A DNA stretch of 64,000 nucleotides from Peptacetobacter hiranonis (GTDB lineage: Bacteria; Bacillota; Clostridia; Peptostreptococcales; Peptostreptococcaceae), in the NCBI RefSeq assembly GCF_008151785.1, contig NZ_CP036523.1, positions 1,972,019 through 2,036,018 of the forward strand, in the 5' to 3' direction. Position 1 is the first letter of the stretch. Each line of letters starts with the position of its first letter. This document shows, in pieces, positions 55,492 through 64,000 of the stretch. Under the pieces are notes generated by a model. The model ran no database searches. It was not told the origin of the DNA and worked only from the letters and a program-made list of their open reading frames with translations. The translations under genes and the position numbers were made by a program.

Positions 55492-55955
55492 AAATTATCT
55501 ATATCCTCCACATTTTATTCTATTTTATCTATTATTTCTATATAATATTCATAATTGAAAATACTTTATAGTATCCCTACTTTAACACTCTTTATTATAT
55601 TATACAATTATAAAATAGTATTTTCCATTATAAAATTGTTAAGCTTAATCTTTTCTTTTTTTATTATATTACTCAAAACTTTATTTATTTTAAACTTTTA
55701 GCCTATACTCAAATTTTTCTTTGCATAAAGCTTTTTTTATGTTACAAAAATAACTAATTGGGGTATATTTTTTTATATAAATATACTATTTTTTTATTTT
55801 CATAAAAAAATCTTTTGATGAAATTTTCTGATATAAAATTTCAAATTGACGAATTCGAAGATATGTTATAATGTATATATAAATAATTTATTTTGATTCT
55901 TTAAAAGCTTTTGCTTTTGTTAAATAAATATAAAATAGAGGAGGTAATTTTCAAA
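55492..55955. other. divergent intergenic region with a promoter on the right
   Basis: Very AT-rich and without a supported coding frame. Apart from the promoter near 55846-55872 I see no repeat or strong hairpin. Confidence 0.5.
55846..55872 (+). promoter_or_regulatory. promoter of the flavodiiron protein gene
   Basis: TTGACG (55846-55851) and TATAAT (55867-55872) are 15 bases apart; TG one base before the -10 box makes an extended -10. The short spacer is compensated by near-consensus boxes. Confidence 0.75.
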
Positions 55956-57158
55956 ATGGCAAATACTTTTGAAATAAAAAAAGATCTTTATTATACAGGG
56001 GTAACTGATAAAGACCTTAAAGTTTTCGATATCATAATGGAAACTGAATTTGGTACAACTTACAATTCTTATCTTATAAAGGATGAAAAAACTGTTCTTT
56101 TCGACACAGCTAAGAAAGAATTCCAGGATGAATTTTTATCTAACTTAAAAGAAGTAACTGATATAGCTGATATAGACTATGTAGTAGTTCATCATACAGA
56201 ACCAGACCACGCAGGAAGTCTTAAAGCTTTACTTGATTTAAACCCTAATATAGAAGTTTATTGTACTAGACCTGCTAAACTTTACTTAGACAGTCAGATA
56301 AATAGAGAATTCAAATGCCACGTTGTAGCGGACGGAGAAACTCTTAACATAGGTAAAAGAACTCTTACTTTCATACATGCCCCATTCCTTCATTGGGTAG
56401 ATACAATGTTCACTTATGATGAATACGATAAAGTTCTTTTCACTTGTGATGCTTTCGGTGCTCATTATGCTTGTGTTCATTTAGATGATATAGTACATGC
56501 TGATTACCATAAAGCTAATAAAGTTTACTACGATTGCATAGTAAAACCATTTGCTAAACACGTTTTAACTGCTTTAGATAAAGTTAAATCACTAAACTTA
56601 GATTTCGATACAATATTAACTTCACATGGTCCAATATTAGATAGAAATCTTGGTCATGCTATAGCAATGTACACTAAATGGTCTAAAGATGCAGTTGCAG
56701 CAACTAAAAAAGATAGAGTTTGTATATTCTACTTATCAGCTTATGGAAATACTTTAGCAATGTCTAAAGAAATAGCTAGAGGACTTGAATCAAAAGGTAT
56801 GGAAGTTGAATTATTCGACTTAGAAACTACTCCTCTTGATAAAGTTCACGATGAGTTAATATCTTCTAAAGGTGTTATGCTTGGTTCTCCAACAATAAAC
56901 AAAACTATGGTTAAACCTATGTGGGACTTCTTCTCAATAGTTGATCCAGTTGCAAATTCTGGTAAATTTGCTGCAGTATTTGGTTCTTACGGATGGAGTG
57001 GTGAAGGTTTAGCTATAGCTCATGCAAATGCTAAAGCTGTAGGATTTAAAACTCCTTTAGATCCACTTAAAAAGAAATTCTTCCCATCAGAAGAAACATT
57101 TGAAGATTGCTTCGAATTCGGTGCAAACTTTGCTAAGAATATAAGAATATTTGAATAA
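55956..57158 (+). CDS. fprA: flavodiiron protein FprA (O2/NO reductase)
   Basis: 400 residues, standard length. The diiron site is set by HHTEPDHAG (His80, Glu82, Asp84, His85), FLHWVDTM and CDAFGAH; the C-terminal flavodoxin domain has the FMN loop YLSAYGNTLAMS. Such enzymes reduce oxygen to water or NO to N2O in the cytosol of anaerobes using rubredoxin or F420. The ATG at 55956 has GAGGAGGT upstream. Strong promoter, leader and terminator make it a single, probably highly expressed gene. Confidence 0.95.
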   Translation: MANTFEIKKDLYYTGVTDKDLKVFDIIMETEFGTTYNSYLIKDEKTVLFDTAKKEFQDEFLSNLKEVTDIADIDYVVVHHTEPDHAGSLKALLDLNPNIEVYCTRPAKLYLDSQINREFKCHVVADGETLNIGKRTLTFIHAPFLHWVDTMFTYDEYDKVLFTCDAFGAHYACVHLDDIVHADYHKANKVYYDCIVKPFAKHVLTALDKVKSLNLDFDTILTSHGPILDRNLGHAIAMYTKWSKDAVAATKKDRVCIFYLSAYGNTLAMSKEIARGLESKGMEVELFDLETTPLDKVHDELISSKGVMLGSPTINKTMVKPMWDFFSIVDPVANSGKFAAVFGSYGWSGEGLAIAHANAKAVGFKTPLDPLKKKFFPSEETFEDCFEFGANFAKNIRIFE

Positions 57159-57170
57159 ATAAAAATAGAT

Positions 57171-57206
57171 AAAAAGATGCCTTGAAAAATTAAGGCATCT
57201 TTTTTA
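57171..57206. terminator. bidirectional terminator between fprA and the MATE gene
   Basis: AAAGATGCCTT pairs with AAGGCATCTTT, flanked by A-rich and T-rich runs, between two convergent genes. Confidence 0.88.
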
Positions 57207-57216
57207 TTGTCTATTA

Positions 57217-58548
57217 TTAATACTGATATTTTTTTCTATATTTAAAGAATAAGATTGATGATAATATAAATGCTGCAGCTTCTGCAACAGGTGTTGCAAA
57301 CCATATTCCATTAACTCCAAACAGGGCTGGTAATATAAGCATTGCTATTACCATAAATACAAATGAGCGTGAAAATGCTATAACAGCTGATATTAATCCA
57401 TTTGATAATGCTGTAAATAAACTGCTTGCAAATACATTAAATCCTATTATCAATAATGCAATAGAGCATATTTTATTTCCTGTTACCGCTAAATCATAAA
57501 CCGGATTGCTAGGATGTGTAAATACTGATACAAGATTTTCTGTCATAGCTAAGGATAAAATTATAGCAGAAACTGCTATTACAGCTATAATAGTTAGACT
57601 TTTTTTAACCAATTTTTTTAGATTATCTTTATTCTCTGCACCATAGTTGTAACTTATCATAGGTGATATTCCATAAGAATACCCTGTATAGATAGAAGTA
57701 GCAAACATTAACACATACATAATTATAGTTATAGCTGCTACACCATTTTCTCCAACATATTTAAGCATTGTCCAGTTGAATAACATAGTAACTATACCTG
57801 TAACAAGAGTTGTTGCCATTTCAGAACTACCATTTACTGTCGCATGCATAAGTGTTTTGAATCTAAAAACTGGTTTTACAAAATGTATCATATTGTTTCT
57901 TCTTGAAAATACTATAACACCAACTACAGCTGTTACAGTATATCCTAACCCTGTAGCAACAGCAGCTGCCTCTATTCCAAATCCAAATACTTTAATGAAT
58001 ACATAGTCTAATACAATATTTAAAATCCCACCTGCTATTGAGCATACCATAGATAAGTTTGATTTTCCCGAAGCTATCATATATATAGTAAAATTGTTCA
58101 TAAGAAGTATTGGTATTGTAAACAATAAATAGTAACTTAAATAATTGTGGCAGTAATTAAATACCGCTGTAGATAAAGACATACTATTAAATATCTTGTC
58201 CATAGTCATATATCCTAATCCAGACATCACTATCCCAACTATAATATTTACTATAATAAAGAATGTAAAATCTTCATTAGCTTCTTTTTCCTTTTGTTCT
58301 CCCATTTTTATCATAATTACAGCACTACCACCAGTTGCAAGCATTGTAGAAATTGCTGTAACAAGAGAAATTATAGGTGCAGTTAAATTTATTGCGGATA
58401 AAGCATCCGTTCCTATAAGATTTGATACAAATAAACCATCTACCATTGTATAAAATGACATAAATAATGTCATTATGATAGTTGGTATTGAAAATTTTAA
58501 TATATTTTTAAAAGTAATCGGTAAATTGTACGCATTTTCCTTTTCCAT
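57217..58548 (-). CDS. MATE family efflux transporter
   Basis: 443 residues with about twelve hydrophobic helices in two halves. Each half begins with the MATE pattern: FSIPTIIMTLFMSFYTMVDGLFVSNLIG near residue 15, and TTLVTGIVTMLFNWTMLKYVGENGVAA near 240; YSYGISPMISYNYGAEN follows. It belongs to the MepA-like branch, exporting drugs with Na+ or H+. It interrupts the otherwise conserved rodA to TIGR03960 order, so it may be a later arrival. GAGGAGG lies ahead of ATG. Confidence 0.9.
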   Translation of the reverse strand: MEKENAYNLPITFKNILKFSIPTIIMTLFMSFYTMVDGLFVSNLIGTDALSAINLTAPIISLVTAISTMLATGGSAVIMIKMGEQKEKEANEDFTFFIIVNIIVGIVMSGLGYMTMDKIFNSMSLSTAVFNYCHNYLSYYLLFTIPILLMNNFTIYMIASGKSNLSMVCSIAGGILNIVLDYVFIKVFGFGIEAAAVATGLGYTVTAVVGVIVFSRRNNMIHFVKPVFRFKTLMHATVNGSSEMATTLVTGIVTMLFNWTMLKYVGENGVAAITIIMYVLMFATSIYTGYSYGISPMISYNYGAENKDNLKKLVKKSLTIIAVIAVSAIILSLAMTENLVSVFTHPSNPVYDLAVTGNKICSIALLIIGFNVFASSLFTALSNGLISAVIAFSRSFVFMVIAMLILPALFGVNGIWFATPVAEAAAFILSSILFFKYRKKYQY

Positions 58549-58653
58549 AAAAAATTCCTCCTCTTTGCCTGTACATTTATCACTGTTATATATAATAAAC
58601 TTTACAGTAACTGTATAGTCAATACACTATTTTTACTTTTGAGAAATTTTTAT

Positions 58654-58692
58654 AAAAAAAGATGCAACCTCTAATACTAAGATTGCATCTTG
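58654..58692 (-). terminator. terminator of the pbp2-min-rodA operon
   Basis: AAGATGCAA pairs with TTGCATCTT across a 14-base loop; on the minus strand seven T follow. It lies 33 bases after the rodA stop. Confidence 0.88.
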
Positions 58693-58724
58693 AAATATAT
58701 TCATAGTTAATTTTGCAGTATATT

Positions 58725-59852
58725 TTAACCAAAGTTAATTTTCTTTCTTCTCATGTAGACATTCATAACAAGTCCAAGGTTTGCCATAGATGTAAGCATA
58801 GAACTTCCTCCATAGCTGACAAATGGAAGTGTTACCCCTGTTACTGGTATAACTGCAACTGTCATACCTATATTCTGGATAATCTGATAACCAAACATTC
58901 CCAGAACTCCAACTACTATTAACGTTCCATAGAAGTCCCTAGCCTGTTGTGCTGCATAGATTAACCTAAATATAAAGGCTATATATAAACCTATTAAGAA
59001 TACCATACCTATGACACCAAGTTCTTCACCGACAACGGCAAATATAAAGTCAGAGTCCTGTACAGGTAAGAAATCTTCCTGGTTCTGACTTCCCTGATAA
59101 AGTCCTTTACCAGTTACACCACCTGAGCCTATAGCTATAAGCGACTGCATTACCTGATAGTTACCTTTTAAAGTTATATCCTCAGGATGTAAGAATGCTT
59201 CTATTCTCTGTTTCTGATGATCTGCCATAAGCATATACATAATAGGCATTAAAGCGACTACTATAATAATCGCTCTTTTTATAATTTTACCGTCTAATCC
59301 AGCAGTGAATACCATTGCTGCGATTATACACATGAAAACTAGTGCTGTACCAAGGTCTGGCTGAGCAAGTAATAGACCTAAGAATGGTAAAGCGTATATA
59401 ATTAACGGCATTATATCCTTTATAGTTCTCAATCTATCTCTCTTAGATTCAACTATTTTTGCATAACTCAATATAAACGTTAATTTTACTATTTCCGAAG
59501 TCTGAAGGTCTAAAGGACCAAGGTTTAACCATGATCTAGCTCCTCCTCTTTCAGCTCCTATACCTGGTATAAGGACTACTGCAAGAAGTATAAGGCTTAT
59601 AAGATATAACTCTTTATAGTGTTTACCTATAAGAGTATAGTCAAATAGTAATATTATACCTATTACCATTGCACCAAGTCCAAAAGCTGCACACTGCTTT
59701 CCTAACTGGAATAATGCCTTAGTTGAATTTGTATTTAGATGAGTTGCACTACTAAGTATAACTAATCCAAAGCCAAATATAGTCAGAACTATAGCAATTA
59801 ATTTCCAGTCTAACTGTTTAAGTAACTTTAAACTCGATTTGTAATTTACCAA
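58725..59852 (-). CDS. rodA: RodA peptidoglycan glycosyltransferase
   Basis: 375 residues, SEDS family, with about ten membrane helices. LLAQPDLGTALVF holds the essential aspartate region, and VPVTGVTLPFVSYGGSSML is the SEDS signature. RodA polymerises lipid II and works with the class B PBP encoded at the head of the operon for side-wall growth. The context with min genes and PBP2 favours RodA over FtsW. Confidence 0.92.
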   Translation of the reverse strand: MVNYKSSLKLLKQLDWKLIAIVLTIFGFGLVILSSATHLNTNSTKALFQLGKQCAAFGLGAMVIGIILLFDYTLIGKHYKELYLISLILLAVVLIPGIGAERGGARSWLNLGPLDLQTSEIVKLTFILSYAKIVESKRDRLRTIKDIMPLIIYALPFLGLLLAQPDLGTALVFMCIIAAMVFTAGLDGKIIKRAIIIVVALMPIMYMLMADHQKQRIEAFLHPEDITLKGNYQVMQSLIAIGSGGVTGKGLYQGSQNQEDFLPVQDSDFIFAVVGEELGVIGMVFLIGLYIAFIFRLIYAAQQARDFYGTLIVVGVLGMFGYQIIQNIGMTVAVIPVTGVTLPFVSYGGSSMLTSMANLGLVMNVYMRRKKINFG

Positions 59853-59905
59853 AAAATCACCGTCCTTTTAATTTAAGCTTATGACTTAAACTAAAACCTG
59901 ATTAT

Positions 59906-60187
59906 TTATTTTCTTCCCTTTAATGCTTTTAAAGGTATATTTGCTACAAGTGCAGATACTGGCTTATCAGTGTCTTCACCTCTACATTTAGACATTTTTA
60001 TTTCAAGTCCGTCTTTGTCTATTTCAGCATATTTAGATATAACCTCTATTATATCCCGCTGTATTAATTCTATAAGCTCTGGAGAACAGTCTACTCTGTC
60101 ATGAACTAATACAAGCTTTAATCTTTCTTTAGCTATATTTTTGCTTGATTTTTTATCATTTGAGAAACTTTTAAATATATCGAACAT
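59906..60187 (-). CDS. minE: cell division topological specificity factor MinE
   Basis: 93 residues. An amphipathic amino end (MFDIFKSFSNDKKSS), then AKERLKLVLVHDRVDCSPELIELIQRD and ISKYAEIDKDGLEIKMS are the MinE pattern. It stimulates MinD ATPase and drives pole-to-pole oscillation. GGGGGGAG site ahead of ATG; 22 bases after minD. Confidence 0.93.
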   Translation of the reverse strand: MFDIFKSFSNDKKSSKNIAKERLKLVLVHDRVDCSPELIELIQRDIIEVISKYAEIDKDGLEIKMSKCRGEDTDKPVSALVANIPLKALKGRK

Positions 60188-60209
60188 TTATTACTCCCCC
60201 CCTACTTAC

Positions 60210-61001
60210 CTATTTCGAAAAAACTCTTTTTAATTTCTGAAGGAAAGTTTCTTCTACTCTTAAATCTAATAGAGGTACTTCTTCTCCCATTATTCTTGCA
60301 GCTATATTTTTATAAGCCTGACCAGCTTTTGATTTTGGATCCATTATAGCTGCTTCACCTTTATTTGTAGAAATTATTACAGCCTCATCATCAGGAATTA
60401 TTCCTAATAATTCTATCCGTAATATTTCAACGATATCTTCTTTGCCCATCATATCTCCACGCTCTACCATATCGTGTCTAACTCTATTTATAGCTAGTTT
60501 TACATCTGTTATTTCATTTGCTTCAAGTAATCCTATTATTCTATCCGCATCTCTAACAGCTGATACCTCTGGGTTTGTTATTACTATAGCTCTGTCTGCT
60601 CCAGCAATTGCATTTTTAAACCCTCTTTCAATACCCGCTGGGCAGTCTATTAATACATAGTCGAAGCTTTCTCTAAGCTGATCACATAGTTCCTTCATCT
60701 GTTCTGGAGATACTGCATTTTTATCTCTAGTCTGTGCTGCTGGAATTAAGTATAGATTTTCAAATCTTTTATCTTTTATTAAAGCTTGTTTTAATTTACA
60801 AACACCTTCTACAACATCTACTATGTCGTAAACTATTCTATTTTCAAGTCCCATTACAACATCTAGATTTCTAAGACCGATATCTGCGTCTAAAACTACC
60901 GTTTTTTTACCTCTAAGACTTAGTGCAGTCCCTACATTTGCAACTGTTGTTGTTTTTCCAACTCCACCCTTACCTGAAGTTATAACTATTACTTCTCCCA
61001 T
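60210..61001 (-). CDS. minD: septum site-determining ATPase MinD
   Basis: 263 residues. Deviant Walker A is SGKGGVGKTT at 9-18, then VVLDADIGLRNLD and YVLIDCPAGIERG. The C-terminal amphipathic helix (VEETFLQKLKRVFSK) anchors it to the membrane. It recruits MinC to block division at the poles. Located between minC and minE. Confidence 0.96.
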   Translation of the reverse strand: MGEVIVITSGKGGVGKTTTVANVGTALSLRGKKTVVLDADIGLRNLDVVMGLENRIVYDIVDVVEGVCKLKQALIKDKRFENLYLIPAAQTRDKNAVSPEQMKELCDQLRESFDYVLIDCPAGIERGFKNAIAGADRAIVITNPEVSAVRDADRIIGLLEANEITDVKLAINRVRHDMVERGDMMGKEDIVEILRIELLGIIPDDEAVIISTNKGEAAIMDPKSKAGQAYKNIAARIMGEEVPLLDLRVEETFLQKLKRVFSK

Positions 61002-61023
61002 TTTTTATTCACCTCTACATATT

Positions 61024-61845
61024 TTATTTGCCTATTTGTGTTTCAATTATTATCTGGTTTTCTGAAATAAAAGCTATTTCAGATTCTACACCATCAGTAT
61101 ACTCATCTGTCACTTCAGATAAATCATTATCTTCTGGTGCTTCAGCAATTATATCTGCTATTTGAAGTATCGTTGGTCTAAGGTTCTTTGCGGCTATATA
61201 TGAATTCTTATCACCTTCAGCGCCTGCATGAACAAATCCAAAAAGATTTCCAAATACAACAACATTTCCTACTGCTACTGCTTTTGCTCCAACACACATA
61301 TCCCCCATGATAAGTACATCTTTTCCAGAAACTACCTTTGAACCGGAGTTCATATCAGACATAACAACTATATTTCCATCAGATTCTATAAAATCCCCCG
61401 ATCTCATTCTAGAAATATATCTTGTCGAATAATCCTTATCTGATTCTTCTTCTGAAACAACTATTTCTTTTTTAGAACATTTATCCTCGCTAGAATCCTC
61501 AGCTTCTAATACTTCTATTTCATCTTCAATATTATTAAATTCGCCTACTTTATTAATTTCGTCTTTTATAGTGCTTTTTCCTTCTAATTTTTTGTCTTCA
61601 GGCTTATAAAAATCTATATTAAACTTAGAAGTTATAAGTTCCTTCAATTTTTCTTTAGAATCATCACCTAAAAATTCAGACTCAATTTTAAAAATTCTAG
61701 CTCCATTGAAAAATGATTTTGATGATTCGATTTTTGATACTATCATATTTGAGATAGTATCAAAATCTTTTTCATCATTTAAATCAATTATTATCCCTTC
61801 TTTACTTCCCTTAAATTCTATTTTTTCATATTCGGAATTTTTCAA
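61024..61845 (-). CDS. minC: septum site-determining protein MinC
   Basis: 273 residues. The amino domain (about 1-95) binds FtsZ; the C-terminal beta-helix (about 145-270) is clear from TRYISRMRSGDFIESDGNIVVMSDMNSGSKVVSGKDVLIMGD (read in parts: MRSGDFIESDGNIVV, then AVAVGNVVVFGNLFG, and PTILQIADIIAEAPED). The linker between them is long and very acidic (EEIEVLEAEDSSEDK-like). About 50 residues longer than Bacillus MinC because of this linker. Confidence 0.92.
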   Translation of the reverse strand: MKNSEYEKIEFKGSKEGIIIDLNDEKDFDTISNMIVSKIESSKSFFNGARIFKIESEFLGDDSKEKLKELITSKFNIDFYKPEDKKLEGKSTIKDEINKVGEFNNIEDEIEVLEAEDSSEDKCSKKEIVVSEEESDKDYSTRYISRMRSGDFIESDGNIVVMSDMNSGSKVVSGKDVLIMGDMCVGAKAVAVGNVVVFGNLFGFVHAGAEGDKNSYIAAKNLRPTILQIADIIAEAPEDNDLSEVTDEYTDGVESEIAFISENQIIIETQIGK

Positions 61846-61885
61846 AACAATCCATCCTCCAAAATATGCATTCTTAATCTGGAAA

Positions 61886-64000
61886 TTAATTTATAGGTTT
61901 TACACCGTAATTTACCTGTTTTTCAGATTCTTCCTGCTGTTTTTTCTCTTGATACCGCTGTTCCTGTTCTTTAGTCATGTTCTTTTTCTGTTCTTCTGTA
62001 AGCTGACCATTATTACTTAAAAGGCCAAAGTACTGTCCTAGAACTTCTCTAACTGGGAACATAGAATAAATACTACTATCTCCCTGAGGTATAACACATA
62101 CAACAGCTATTTCTGGATCATCTGCTGGAGCAAATGCAACACTCCATGTGAATGTTCCATAATCATCTTTAAATCTATCTATCTGTTCATCTGTTAAATC
62201 AGGTTTTAGCTCTTTCATAGCCTTTCTTAAATACTGTGCATTTATCTTATCAGTATCTTCTAATTTTACCTCTATTTTTCCAGCAAGCTGTTTTTCTATA
62301 TCTTCTTTTTCTTCTTCAGTAATAGATTTGTCTTTTAGTTTAGCCTGTAATTCTTTCTTCTTAGCTTCAGATAATTCTTTTTCTTTTTTAGCTTTTAGCT
62401 GTTCTGCTAATTTTTCAGCTTGTCTAATATCAATTCCATAAGAAGAAGCATGAGATTTTAAATACTGATACTCATTTGCTGTTGGAATTTTACCTGTCAT
62501 TTCTGCAGATCCTGTTTTTGCCGCTACTGGTATTGGGAAGCTTGACATTACTTTAGCACCTGTACCTTTTGTAGCAACTAACTTCATACCTTTAGTCAAC
62601 TCTTTTAATGACTCTGGGTTTTTAAAGTTTATTTTTTCTTTTTTATTTTCATCTATAGTTACTGAGCTATAGTCACTAGATACTATTTTATCTACTACAG
62701 ATATATCTACTAGGTAACCTCCATTTGCTATTGCTGCAACATATCTAGCTACCTGTGCAGGAGTATATGCATTTTCCCCCTGTCCTATACTAAGGTTGAA
62801 TGTATCCCCTGTTCCCCATTTTGCTGAGTTAAAGTAACTATATACGATTAAATCTGCTATTTCTTCTACTTTATCTTCTTTTACTTTTAGCTCTTTTAAT
62901 CTATTCATAGCTTCTACTCTGCCTGGAGTTTCATCTTCTGCTGCCCAACTAACTATTTTATCAATTCTTTTTTCATATTCTTCTCTATTTTTAGCTCTAG
63001 TTATGTCTGTAAAAACATTAGCCATCTTTTTATCTATATCTGCTCTTAACATACTCTGAACTGATTTTAATTTATCTTCAGTATTAGGTACTTTACCTTC
63101 ACTTTCACCAATTTCATCATCAAGTCCAACTTTTTTGTCGAATCCAAACATTTTGGCATATTTTAATATTTTTTCAGCTCCCATATCTATACCTAAATCT
63201 TTATTAAGCATCCAGTTTTTACCAGTACCTAATGTAAAGAAGTATATATTACAAGATTCTTGTATTGCCTTATATAAGTTTGTCCGTCCATGATTTCCAC
63301 GACCGTGGTTCCAAACGTAGTCCCCAAATGTCTTAGCTCCAAATTTTATAACCCCTGGGTCATTTATTGTATAATTAGGATCTAATCCACTTTCTAAGGC
63401 TGCCATTCCTGTTACCATTTTAAATGCAGAACCTGGCTGGAATGCACCATGTGTTGCTAAATTTATAAGTGCATTTGGAGCTAGTGTATCATTTTGATTC
63501 TCTGGCTGTAACGCTTTATAATCCTCTTCACTAATTCCATTTGCAAATTTATTAGGGTCAAAATCTGGATAACTTGCCATAGCTAATGTATCTCCAGTTT
63601 TTACATCTATTGCAATTATCGCTCCAGATTTAGCTTTTGGTACAGCTGATGCACTTACATCTCCAAGTTTACTTTTAAGAGTTGCTCCTGATTGTGCTTT
63701 TATAACAACCTGTTTAAGCGCATCTTGTGCTACTTTCTGAAGTTCTAGGTCAAAACTTAGATATACAGTATCTCCAGAAACCGGATCTTTGGAGTCTATT
63801 TCTCCACTTATACGTCCAAATGCGTCGACCTGAACCTGTTTATATCCATCTTCTCCCCTTAACTGATTTTCATAATATTTTTCTATTCCAGATAGACCTA
63901 CCATATCATCTTTGTTGTATCCCTTTTCCAGATACTCATCTACTTTTACTGAAGGTATCTTTCCTAAATATCCAAGTACATGAGATGCTAACTCTTTATT
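61886..64000 (-). CDS. mrdA: class B penicillin-binding protein 2 (transpeptidase), 3' part
   Basis: The window holds the C-terminal 704 codons; the start lies beyond the right edge. The dimerisation domain is seen in GYNKDDMVGLSGIEKYYE, the active-site serine in PGSAFKMVTG, SxN in QESCNIYF and KTGS in PVAAKTGSAEMTG. Two features stand out: an insertion of about 100 residues between SxN and the IGQGENAYTPAQVA block, and a Lys/Glu-rich helical insertion of about 90 residues after KTGS. The C-terminal tail is also highly charged. It cross-links peptidoglycan together with RodA, encoded at the end of the operon. Confidence 0.93.
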   Translation of the reverse strand, partial: NKELASHVLGYLGKIPSVKVDEYLEKGYNKDDMVGLSGIEKYYENQLRGEDGYKQVQVDAFGRISGEIDSKDPVSGDTVYLSFDLELQKVAQDALKQVVIKAQSGATLKSKLGDVSASAVPKAKSGAIIAIDVKTGDTLAMASYPDFDPNKFANGISEEDYKALQPENQNDTLAPNALINLATHGAFQPGSAFKMVTGMAALESGLDPNYTINDPGVIKFGAKTFGDYVWNHGRGNHGRTNLYKAIQESCNIYFFTLGTGKNWMLNKDLGIDMGAEKILKYAKMFGFDKKVGLDDEIGESEGKVPNTEDKLKSVQSMLRADIDKKMANVFTDITRAKNREEYEKRIDKIVSWAAEDETPGRVEAMNRLKELKVKEDKVEEIADLIVYSYFNSAKWGTGDTFNLSIGQGENAYTPAQVARYVAAIANGGYLVDISVVDKIVSSDYSSVTIDENKKEKINFKNPESLKELTKGMKLVATKGTGAKVMSSFPIPVAAKTGSAEMTGKIPTANEYQYLKSHASSYGIDIRQAEKLAEQLKAKKEKELSEAKKKELQAKLKDKSITEEEKEDIEKQLAGKIEVKLEDTDKINAQYLRKAMKELKPDLTDEQIDRFKDDYGTFTWSVAFAPADDPEIAVVCVIPQGDSSIYSMFPVREVLGQYFGLLSNNGQLTEEQKKNMTKEQEQRYQEKKQQEESEKQVNYGVKPIN

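Overview
The window looks like chromosomal DNA from a low-GC, anaerobic, amino-acid-fermenting Firmicute, most likely a member of Peptostreptococcaceae (Peptostreptococcus or a close relative). The reasons are the strongly AT-rich sequence with GGAGG ribosome sites, a SCIFF-type radical SAM maturase, a clostridial gene order (recJ-apt-rel-dtd-hemZ-hisS-aspS; pbp2-minCDE-rodA; rng-rplU-prp-rpmA-obg), a (S/P)PxTG-type sortase signal like that used in Clostridioides, a flavodiiron protein, and asparagine/aspartate/threonine catabolic genes. The species cannot be fixed from the window alone. No rRNA, tRNA or CRISPR array was recognised.

Layout. 1-4.9 kb: start of argH, a flavodoxin-ferredoxin protein with two palindromic sites upstream and a MarR regulator next to it, and a P2-type cation ATPase behind a yybP-ykoY (manganese) riboswitch with its own promoter and terminator. 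4.9-10.9 kb: aspS, a broken NUDIX gene, an acetyltransferase, the first of two apparently identical IS3-family elements (inserted in the loop of a terminator), an XRE membrane regulator and an unidentified structured RNA-like element. 10.9-24 kb: a nearly unbroken minus-strand housekeeping block: hisS, hemZ, metallo-hydrolase, dtd, rel, apt, recJ, a UbiB-like kinase, a gamma-carbonic anhydrase and the SCIFF maturase, the last without any SCIFF precursor gene beside it. 24.3-25 kb: an unrecognised plus-strand gene.

25-31 kb holds a sorbitol (glucitol) operon: srlD dehydrogenase, a PRD/EIIA-type activator, gutM, srlA, srlE, srlB and an HPr-like protein with an altered active site; together they import sorbitol as sorbitol-6-phosphate and oxidise it to fructose-6-phosphate. 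31-36 kb is an amino-acid catabolic cluster: ridA and threonine ammonia-lyase facing aspartate 4-decarboxylase and asparaginase, which would convert threonine to 2-oxobutyrate and asparagine to alanine plus CO2. 37-39.7 kb is a two-gene threonine/serine exporter whose first gene is split by the second IS copy.

40-64 kb is core biology again: leuS with a T-box leader, rsfS, yqeK, nadD, recX plus a 28-residue membrane peptide, a sortase-anchored surface protein, RNase Z, yhbY, obgE, the L27/Prp/L21 ribosomal operon with an L21 leader and a consensus promoter, RNase E/G, two radical-SAM-linked proteins, a flavodiiron protein, a MATE exporter, rodA, minE, minD, minC and most of a class B penicillin-binding protein that runs off the right edge.
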